Positions 45,980 to 51,949 of a stretch of DNA of 51,949 nucleotides are shown piece by piece (within the stretch, counting starts at the first letter, position 1; every line of letters starts with the position of its first letter). The stretch spans positions 1-51,949 of the forward strand of contig NZ_JARCJD010000023.1 of NCBI RefSeq assembly GCF_028890115.1. The letters are read 5' to 3'. Under the pieces are notes generated by a model. The model made no database searches. It worked only from the letters and a program-made list of their open reading frames with translations, and was not told the DNA's origin. The position numbers and the translations under genes were made by a program. This DNA is from Phaeobacter sp. QD34_24. Its GTDB lineage: Bacteria > Pseudomonadota > Alphaproteobacteria > Rhodobacterales > Rhodobacteraceae.

Positions 45980-47119
45980 TCAGGCGCTCTTGTACTCGGA
46001 CCAGAAGTCGTTCCAGTCCTCCAGCGTCTGCTGCTGAGGAATGTCGCGGTAATGGACCCGGCCTTCCTTGATCAGTGCGATCGGATCTTGCGGATCACCA
46101 TCGACCTGGTGCGACCGCTTGGCTTCCGCCATGTCAGCCTCGATCAGGGCGGCGCGGCCAGCCTTGGTCACGCAGAAGCCGGGATAGGCCGCCATCTGTG
46201 CAGATTTCACCTGACCTGCAGGGGACATCATGTACTGGATGAACTTCTTGGCCTCTTCGGCCTTTTCGCTGCCCTTGCCGATGGAATAGCTTTCAGTGAA
46301 CTGAATGCCGCCTTCCTTCGGGATCACGGACGCGACAGGCGCGCCGTCTTTTTCTAGAACGCCGGTGATCCAGTCACCGATGCCAACCATCGCCTGCATC
46401 TCGCCGTTTTTCAGGCCATTGAACGTGCCGCCATAGTCAAAGAAGCCGCCAACCTGCGAGCGCAGGCTCATGGTGGTCTCCTGAACCTTGGACCACTGAT
46501 CGTCGTTCAGGTTCCAAAGGTCAGCGCCATTCCCATCATAAAGGCTCATCTGACCTAGGGTCGGCAGGTGCCAGTCAAAATGGCCCACTTTGCCCTGAAG
46601 CTCCGGCTTCCAGAAGCAGGAATAGCTTTCCGCTTCTTTCGCTGTCACGGAGTTCTTGTTGTAGGAAACACCCAAGTGCCCCCCGCGCAGGATCATGGAA
46701 TACATCTTGCCGTCCGCCCAGTGGCCGGGGAACTGCGAGAAGTCTTCGTGCAGCATGTCATCCAGCGGATAATCTGCCGGGTTCATTTCTTCGATGTAGC
46801 CAGCTGCGTTCAGCTGCTGCACGAATTCTGCGTCAGACAGGATCAGATCGTAAGTGCCCGGAGGGGATTGGGCGATCAGCGCCAGCATGTTGTCGCCACC
46901 AGCATAATACTTTGGCACGAACTTCACGTTGTTTGCAGCCTCATACTCCGCAACCACATCAGCCTCTCCATGGCCGTACCACGCAAGCATGTTGATTTCG
47001 GTCGTTGCCGCCCAGGCGCGGCTGACAAATGGTGTTGTCAGAACGGCTGCGCCGCCAGCTTTCAGCAGTTGGCGGCGGTTCAAGCCCAATAGTGATGAAG
47101 TTACGGTTGGTCTGTACAT
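45980..47119 (-). CDS. ABC transporter substrate-binding protein (PotD type, Tat-exported)
   Basis: 379 residues from the ATG at 47119 (GGGAG seven bases upstream). The N-terminus has a twin-arginine export signal (NRRQLLKAGGAAVLTTPFVS, cleavage after AWA). The mature part has the PotD/PotF fold (INMLAWYGHGEADVV, YDLILSDAEFVQQL). It binds the imported solute in the periplasm. PotD relatives bind polyamines, opines, amino-acid derivatives and cyclic compounds, so naming it a spermidine/putrescine protein would be unsafe. It is first in the transporter set, 148 bases after the LysR gene. Confidence 0.9.
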   Translation of the reverse strand: MYRPTVTSSLLGLNRRQLLKAGGAAVLTTPFVSRAWAATTEINMLAWYGHGEADVVAEYEAANNVKFVPKYYAGGDNMLALIAQSPPGTYDLILSDAEFVQQLNAAGYIEEMNPADYPLDDMLHEDFSQFPGHWADGKMYSMILRGGHLGVSYNKNSVTAKEAESYSCFWKPELQGKVGHFDWHLPTLGQMSLYDGNGADLWNLNDDQWSKVQETTMSLRSQVGGFFDYGGTFNGLKNGEMQAMVGIGDWITGVLEKDGAPVASVIPKEGGIQFTESYSIGKGSEKAEEAKKFIQYMMSPAGQVKSAQMAAYPGFCVTKAGRAALIEADMAEAKRSHQVDGDPQDPIALIKEGRVHYRDIPQQQTLEDWNDFWSEYKSA

Positions 47120-47266
47120 TTGTGTCTCCCGGTTGGTCACTCTTTCCCAGCAAAAGAGCATTTGATTTTTCGCCGAACCATAGTGTTCAGTCTGATTTTT
47201 GTAGAATGGTATGGTAAAATGAGACTTTTAGGAAATTTATCGTTGATATGCCTTCATAATGAGCAG

Positions 47267-48151
47267 TTATGCGTCAATAGCGCTCGATGAGCGTTGCTCC
47301 AAGGTGTTGATCATGGCATCCATGGCCGCGTATCCGCCCGCACCCAACTGAGCCTGTCGTGCGAAAAGCCCGATGTGCAAAGGGGCAAGAACCGGCAGGC
47401 CGTCTTGTTCAGAAAAAGTGCGCATGCCGCTTTGGACCGTCGGAGCAGTCAGGCACGAAAGGCCAAGGCCATCCTGGACCGCGCGTTGAACGCCACCAAT
47501 GCCGGGACTGGAGTAAGCGATGCGCCAGCTTTTTCCCACCAACTTCAAAGCGGTAGCCATACGGTCGCGGTACACACAACCAAAGGGGTGCGCGACAAGG
47601 GGGATGTCAGCATGTTCCGGGATCTCGAACCCGTTGGCGCCAACCCAGGTTGGTTGTTCTTTCCAGTTGCGGAATAGGAACTGCTGGTCGTCCCCGTCGA
47701 ACAATGCCACGGCGATATCGATTTCGTTGCTCCGCATGGCCGCCAGCAGATGCTTGGACAGATCACATCGAATTTCGATCTGTGTATCGGGGAATTGTCG
47801 GACAACGTCCGTCAAACAGGCTTGCAGGGTGTTGACCGCATAGTCCACAGGCAACCCCACCCGCAATCTTGCTGCGGGATCACGCTGCTCAAACTCCGCC
47901 ATTGCCAGATCGTTCAGGCGCAGAATCTGGCGCGCATGTATGGCCAGAGCCTCCCCCCGCTCCGTGAGCGATATCTCTTTGCCCTTCCGCGCAATGAGCG
48001 GATAGCCAACCGCTTCTTCCAAGCGCTTCACTTGCAGGCTGATGGCAGGTTGCGTCCGACCAAGTATCTCGGCCGCGCGCGTGAAACTTGCCACCTCAAT
48101 GACAGTGATGAAAGCTCTGAGGAGCTCTGTTGAAAGGTTGACCGCGCCCAT
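47267..48151 (-). CDS. LysR-family transcriptional regulator
   Basis: 294 residues. The N-terminal helix-turn-helix SFTRAAEILGRTQPAISLQVKRLEEAVG is the LysR signature, followed by the periplasmic-binding-protein-like effector domain (about residues 90-285). It sits between the PRPP-related genes and the transporter on the same strand, so it could control either. A T-N11-A palindrome at 48190-48204 just upstream is a likely site for its own regulation. Confidence 0.92.
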   Translation of the reverse strand: MGAVNLSTELLRAFITVIEVASFTRAAEILGRTQPAISLQVKRLEEAVGYPLIARKGKEISLTERGEALAIHARQILRLNDLAMAEFEQRDPAARLRVGLPVDYAVNTLQACLTDVVRQFPDTQIEIRCDLSKHLLAAMRSNEIDIAVALFDGDDQQFLFRNWKEQPTWVGANGFEIPEHADIPLVAHPFGCVYRDRMATALKLVGKSWRIAYSSPGIGGVQRAVQDGLGLSCLTAPTVQSGMRTFSEQDGLPVLAPLHIGLFARQAQLGAGGYAAMDAMINTLEQRSSSAIDA

Positions 48152-48189
48152 ACGAGAACATTAGCGCTGAAAATGTATAGCGAACAACG

Positions 48190-48204
48190 ATAAAGTTGCT
48201 TTAT
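48190..48204. promoter_or_regulatory. LysR-type box (T-N11-A palindrome)
   Basis: ATAAAGTTGCTTTAT has perfect six-base arms and the LysR consensus T-N11-A within them. It lies 39 bases upstream of the lysR start, in the 73-base gap before the PRPP synthetase stop. Confidence 0.6.
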
Positions 48205-48224
48205 GCAAATCGTATGATCACCCT

Positions 48225-49157
48225 CTATTCGAACAAGACGCTGACGGACTCTCCATTCGCGATCCGTGTGATCGCCTTGGCGAACATTGGCGCAATCGAA
48301 ATCTCGCGAATTTTCGATGATGCGGTGACCGCTTCGGTAGCGCAAATTGTGTCGGTGATGACCAGGGACGTCAGATCAGATGCATTGATCCTGTCGACAG
48401 CCTTGCCGGACAGGACCCCATGGGTGATGTAAGCAGAAACTTCCGCCGCGCCATTTTCGAGCAGCGCCGTCGCGGCATTACAGAGCGTACCGCCAGAGTC
48501 GATAATGTCATCGACCAACATGCAGGACTTGCCAGAGACGTCCCCGATTATGTTCATGACTTCAGACGAGCCGGGCTTGTCGCGGCGCTTGTCTACAATT
48601 GCGAGGCCAGTCGAGAGACGTTTCGCCAAAGCGCGTGCGCGCACTACACCGCCTACGTCCGGGGATACGACCATCACATTGTCGCGGTCCTTTTGCTTTT
48701 CGATATCCCGCACGATTTCGGGCACCGCGTAAAGATTGTCGGTGGGAATGTCGAAGAACCCCTGAATTTGCCCTGCATGCAGATCCATAGTTAGCACCCG
48801 ATGCGCGCCCGCCTGCGTGATCATGTTCGCCACAAGCTTTGCCGTGATCGGCGTGCGCGGGGCTGATTTGCGGTCCTGACGGGCATAGCCGAAATAGGGG
48901 ATCACGGCGGTGATCCGCCCGGCAGAGGATCGGCGCAGCGCGTCGATCAACACCAGCAGCTCCATCAGGTTGTCGTTGGCTGGATAGGACGTTGATTGGA
49001 TGACATAGACGTCATCGCCGCGCACGTTTTCCTGTATCTCGACAAAGACTTCTTCGTCGGCAAACCGACGCACGTTACACTCAGCCAGAGGGACACGCAT
49101 ATGCGCGGCAATCGCTTCAGCAAGCGGACGGTTACTGTTTCCACAGATCAATTTCAT
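48225..49157 (-). CDS. prs: Ribose-phosphate pyrophosphokinase (PRPP synthetase, class I)
   Basis: 310 residues, full length. Conserved class I segments are present: [16 protein letters not shown], the flexible-loop region [32 protein letters not shown] and the PRPP/ribose-5-phosphate loop [13 protein letters not shown]. It makes PRPP from ribose-5-phosphate and ATP. The usual housekeeping gene lies elsewhere in most bacteria; here it is embedded with a phosphoribosyltransferase and a BtpA-like gene, so this is probably a second, pathway-dedicated copy. Whether another prs exists cannot be told from this window. Confidence 0.95.
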   Translation of the reverse strand: MKLICGNSNRPLAEAIAAHMRVPLAECNVRRFADEEVFVEIQENVRGDDVYVIQSTSYPANDNLMELLVLIDALRRSSAGRITAVIPYFGYARQDRKSAPRTPITAKLVANMITQAGAHRVLTMDLHAGQIQGFFDIPTDNLYAVPEIVRDIEKQKDRDNVMVVSPDVGGVVRARALAKRLSTGLAIVDKRRDKPGSSEVMNIIGDVSGKSCMLVDDIIDSGGTLCNAATALLENGAAEVSAYITHGVLSGKAVDRINASDLTSLVITDTICATEAVTASSKIREISIAPMFAKAITRIANGESVSVLFE

Positions 49158-49209
49158 CTGTCGAGCCCCTCTGGTCAGAGTTTGATTGGATGTGCGCCGG
49201 GTTCAGGCC

Positions 49210-49830
49210 TTAGACCGGGAACGCCATCTCGGGTTTGTAGGTCTTGAAGCTTTCCAGATACTGCGCATTGGCCTGGCGCTGCCATTCGGTGCCGGGCTGG
49301 ATCGCGGTGACGACCTTGTACTTTTCGCGATAGGACTTCGTATTGTCATTCTCTTCCATGACAATCGCCACCATGCCCGCAACTTTGCCCTTCTGCTGTT
49401 CAACCAGCTGGACAGCACCATGCATCGTGCCGCCGGTTTCAACCCACTGATCCACCAGCAAAACCCGCGTTCCGGGTGCAAAGGCGGGCGTGCGCATTTC
49501 CATCGACTGGGTTTGACCGGAGTAGTTGGTCATAGACGCGCTGTCTGTATCCACACAGAGCTTTCCGGGTTTGCGAATGGGCAGAAACCCCTTCCCGATA
49601 CGGGCCGCGATGCCCGCCGCCAGAACAAAGCCCATCGCATCAAGGCCCGCGACGACGTCAATCTCATCGGCATCTAGATCAGCCACCAGATCATCCAGCA
49701 GATCATGATACGCCTTGCCGTTGATGTAGATTGAGGTCGGGTCAAGCCATGCAAACTTGTCGCCTTTGGTGTTCGGGGCCATCAGCGAGAAGTACCAACG
49801 GTCGTCTCTGGGTCCTTTGTCTTGAGCCAT
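49210..49830 (-). CDS. Phosphoribosyltransferase-family protein with altered PRPP loop
   Basis: 206 residues of the type I PRTase fold, most like adenine phosphoribosyltransferases in arrangement (VAGLDAMGFVLAAGIA, then FLPIRKPGKLCVD). The PRPP-binding loop reads VLLVDQWVETGGT (about residues 123-135), where the second of the two usual acidic residues is Gln128. The hood region is also unusual. Expected role is joining a nucleobase-like ring to PRPP, or binding PRPP as a signal. The gene is 52 bases from prs and 12 bases from the BtpA-like gene, so the three are almost certainly co-transcribed. Confidence 0.85.
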   Translation of the reverse strand: MAQDKGPRDDRWYFSLMAPNTKGDKFAWLDPTSIYINGKAYHDLLDDLVADLDADEIDVVAGLDAMGFVLAAGIAARIGKGFLPIRKPGKLCVDTDSASMTNYSGQTQSMEMRTPAFAPGTRVLLVDQWVETGGTMHGAVQLVEQQKGKVAGMVAIVMEENDNTKSYREKYKVVTAIQPGTEWQRQANAQYLESFKTYKPEMAFPV

Positions 49831-49842
49831 CTTTTCTCTCCC

Positions 49843-50592
49843 TTATGTCTGTGTGAGGTCCATGAGCCGCTTCAGGCGCTCAGGATCAATATTGTAGAAA
49901 TCGCCGTCAAAATTGATGCCGGTCGCGACCATGAAAAGATCAACCGCATCTGCATATTGCGCTGCGTTTTCAGGTGTGATGCCGGATGCAAGGCCAAGTG
50001 CCGTGTCGCCGCAATGCGCGCGAAACGTGTCGATCTTGCCAACATCGGCTGCGTGGCCAGTCGCCACGCCGGAGGTCACAACGACGTCCATGTAGTGCGT
50101 CGCGATGCGCGCGCTTTTGCCATACTGTGCTGGATCAACGTCGCGCTGCTTTTTGAATGCGGTGCCGCCGATATAAAGCCCGGTCCAACCGCTTCCTTCG
50201 CGGATGGCCGCGATCTCATCTGCTTCGGGCTGATCATCTTCCGCACGGCGTTCATCCATACGTGCGTCATCGGCCCAGTAACCATCGACCTTGCACCCTT
50301 CAGCTTGCATCTCTCCCAGAATTGGGAAGGCAAACTTGCCGGTGACCGCCAGAAAATTCACCCCGAGCCAAATGTCCGGGAACGCCTGCCGCATCTCCTT
50401 GATGATCGGGACTAGTTTCTCTTTCTCGAAGTCGTGGTTGATCAGAAAAACCCCCGGACACCCGCCAGCAATGGCTGCTTTGATGTTCCGCTCGGCCTGT
50501 TCGCTGTCAAGCACATGAATGACAGGAAGAATGACAGGACCAGTTGCGCCAAAGGTCTTTTTGAAGTCGTGTCGATCCATCTCAATTCTCAA
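49843..50592 (-). CDS. TIM-barrel protein resembling the BtpA/SgcQ family
   Basis: 249 residues. The alternating pattern of hydrophobic strands (VILPVIHVL, GVFLINHDF, IWLGVNFLA, GLYIGGTAF, DVVVTSGVATG, GLASGITPEN, FMVATGINFDG) suggests a TIM barrel and resembles BtpA/SgcQ proteins, whose biochemical role is poorly known although some lie near nucleoside or sugar-phosphate genes. The late GVATG and ATGINFDG loops could bind a phosphate. It is the first gene of the leftward series, ahead of the phosphoribosyltransferase and prs. The family assignment is moderate, the function unknown. Confidence 0.6.
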   Translation of the reverse strand: MRIEMDRHDFKKTFGATGPVILPVIHVLDSEQAERNIKAAIAGGCPGVFLINHDFEKEKLVPIIKEMRQAFPDIWLGVNFLAVTGKFAFPILGEMQAEGCKVDGYWADDARMDERRAEDDQPEADEIAAIREGSGWTGLYIGGTAFKKQRDVDPAQYGKSARIATHYMDVVVTSGVATGHAADVGKIDTFRAHCGDTALGLASGITPENAAQYADAVDLFMVATGINFDGDFYNIDPERLKRLMDLTQT

Positions 50593-50860
50593 TCCCGGTT
50601 ATTGCGAGGACGCTATCATCGGCAATGGAATTTAGAAAATTTATTGTGCTTATTAGTTCATTTAGCTTGGAAATGAATGCATCTCGATGAGAACGCCTGC
50701 GGTTCTTTGCAAAACCAGCCGATGTCAAAGCGGAGCTAATCTTCGGCACGTCTCCGACGAGAAGCACGTAAGCTTCATTCCAATATGCCGAGAACTGTCT
50801 ATGCTCCTTTGCGAATGGCCCCTCGCCAAACAATGCAACTACCCAGACATAATCCACGAA
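50582..50860 (-). CDS. Possible small or truncated gene upstream of the BtpA-like gene
   Basis: A leftward frame ending at 50582 reads like real protein over its last 90 residues or so (FVDYVWVVALFGEGP... NAYVLL-type strands ...KLNELISTINFLNSIADD), is AT-richer than its neighbours and overlaps the BtpA-like start by 11 bases. No good start codon or ribosome site is visible; a GTG near 50860 is the best guess. Further upstream the frame becomes antisense to the DUF1989 gene. It may be the tail of a gene truncated by rearrangement. I recognise no family. Confidence 0.3.
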   Translation of the reverse strand, partial: FVDYVWVVALFGEGPFAKEHRQFSAYWNEAYVLLVGDVPKISSALTSAGFAKNRRRSHRDAFISKLNELISTINFLNSIADDSVLAITGIEN

Positions 50861-50952
50861 AGCCCGTGCCCATGGCCTCGTTCGACCCCTCCCGACCCGA
50901 TGGTACCAACCGCAGTCTTGAGATTGCCGTTTCCGCTGACGGCACACCCAGA

Positions 50953-51555
50953 ATGAACCACACCTACACAATCGACGCGCGATGCGGCGTGGCGGTGCGC
51001 GTCGGCGCAGGTCAACAGCTAACCGTGATGAACCCCAGCGGCCATCAAGTCTGCGATTTCTGGATTTTTGCAGCAGATGATGTGGGTGAGTATTCTTCGA
51101 TGGAGCATTTGCACACAGCCCTAGGCTCGATATTCCCCAAAGTAGGTGACAGTGTGACCTCCAACCTGCGTCGCCCCTTGATGACAATCACGGAAGACAC
51201 ATCCGATGGTGTGCATGACACGATAATCGCCTGCTGCGATCATGCCCGGTACCAGCAATTGGGCTGCACGGAATACCACGACAATTGCGCTGATAATCTG
51301 CGGATGGCGCTGATGGCCATTGGCCTCAAAGCGCCAGCTGTTCCCGCCCCTTTCAATCTTTGGATGAACGTCCCTGTGCAAGCCGACGGCAGCACAAGTT
51401 TCGTCGCACCCGTGTCAAAACCGGATGACCAAGTGACCTTCCGCGCCGATATGGACGTCATCGCCGTCATGTCCGCCTGCCCTCAAGACGTCACGCCAGT
51501 CAACGGCGTGGGTGTCGCGCCAGACATTCTGAAGTTCTACGTCGCGGACACCTGA
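50953..51555 (+). CDS. DUF1989 protein (urea carboxylase-associated family)
   Basis: 200 residues from the ATG at 50953; earlier in-frame ATGs (50872, 50785) add residues with no family match. Family features visible: VMNPSGHQVCDFWIF near the N-terminus, SNLRRPLMTITEDTSDGVHDTIIACCD in the middle, YHDNCADNLRMAL, and PFNLWMNV in the last third. Members accompany urea carboxylase/allophanate genes and guanidine or carboxyguanidine pathways, and bind metal through conserved His/Cys residues. It is divergent from the BtpA-like gene. A link to urea released by creatinase is plausible but no urease or urea carboxylase gene lies in the window. Confidence 0.88.
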   Translation: MNHTYTIDARCGVAVRVGAGQQLTVMNPSGHQVCDFWIFAADDVGEYSSMEHLHTALGSIFPKVGDSVTSNLRRPLMTITEDTSDGVHDTIIACCDHARYQQLGCTEYHDNCADNLRMALMAIGLKAPAVPAPFNLWMNVPVQADGSTSFVAPVSKPDDQVTFRADMDVIAVMSACPQDVTPVNGVGVAPDILKFYVADT

Positions 51556-51949
51556 CGTATCCGACCAATTCAAAAGCAGTTGATTGATACCCTCGCCGAA
51601 GTTGCGCTGTCATTGTGTCAGGAGCTTACGGGGAAAGATCTCAGCTCCGATGGCGATCGTTAACCTTGAAGTGGCGACGTCTAGCGGTTGTTCGAGCAAG
51701 GTACAGGGTTGGAACTACGGGCTCCCCTCCGTCATTCGGTAGTGGAACAGATTTTTGGGGCCCGACGAACTCTGAATGTCCGCTCCCGCGGCTCGCGGCC
51801 GCAACGCAGCGATGGTTGTGCTGCAAGAGAAAACAAATGCTGCGTCAGCAACATGGCTAAACATCAATGTCGGCAAAGTCCGGAGGCTGTGTGGAAACTG
51901 GCTGGTGTTGCCCAGCTTTCCCCGAGTTTGGGTCTTGGAGCGTGATTTG
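51556..51949. other. Right-edge spacer, no gene seen
   Basis: About 390 bases with only short frames on either strand, none with a domain or ribosome site. No tRNA, terminator hairpin or insertion-sequence end is recognisable. Confidence 0.4.

Noticed and set aside
43155-47119. Spermidine/putrescine transporter
   Set aside because: Family resemblance to PotABCD is clear, but this class imports many solutes. The neighbouring deaminase, hydrolase and creatinase genes argue for another nitrogen compound, so I gave no polyamine label.

Overview
The window looks like a chromosomal segment of a marine alphaproteobacterium of the Rhodobacterales (Roseobacter group). The evidence is the high G+C, the dnaG-rpoD pair, a heterotetrameric sarcosine oxidase operon (soxBDAG), TRAP transport, TadE/TadG-type proteins and many ATGA-type gene overlaps. 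I place it at order or family level only.

Region 1 (164-13241) is a divergent catabolic locus. Leftward runs a tightly overlapping operon: tautomerase-SnoaL fusion, hyuB, hyuA, a cysteine-less isochorismatase-fold protein, an isocitrate-lyase-family lyase and a fumarate-reductase-like flavoprotein. Rightward run a GntR/UTRA regulator, an aconitase-family hydratase (LeuC-like and LeuD-like) and a complete TRAP transporter. The enzyme set suggests uptake of a carboxylic acid, then ring opening or isomerisation, dehydrogenation, hydration and retro-aldol cleavage. The substrate is unknown.

Region 2 (13536-36885) is mostly core genome: two tandem identical tRNA-Glu genes, hom-glpX-recJ, a small lipoprotein, a TetR regulator with a perfect palindrome in front of it, a pirin, a 3-hydroxyisobutyrate-dehydrogenase-like enzyme, three TadE/TadG-like surface proteins (one with a VWA domain), glutamate dehydrogenase, soxBDAG, dnaG and rpoD, ending at a strong terminator.

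Region 3 (36886-51949) appears to be an inserted or variable block. By eye it has lower G+C, more spacer DNA, a minimal tyrosine recombinase with a 29-nt palindrome in front of it, and an intact IS481-family element with a 6-bp target duplication. It carries a well-conserved creatinase and, convergent to it, a GlxA/AraC-type regulator. That regulator ends a long leftward series of genes: a BtpA-like protein, a phosphoribosyltransferase, a PRPP synthetase, a LysR regulator, a Pot-type ABC transporter, a polysaccharide-deacetylase-family hydrolase, and a deaminase with the active-site residues of fungal cytosine deaminase. A DUF1989 (urea carboxylase-associated) gene lies divergently at the right end.

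Creatinase would release sarcosine and urea, and the sarcosine could feed soxBDAG 6 kb away. The combination of a private PRPP synthetase, a phosphoribosyltransferase with an altered PRPP loop, a BtpA-like protein, a cytosine-type deaminase, a cyclic-amidase-like hydrolase and a dedicated ABC importer matches no pathway I recognise. It is my best candidate for an undescribed system.
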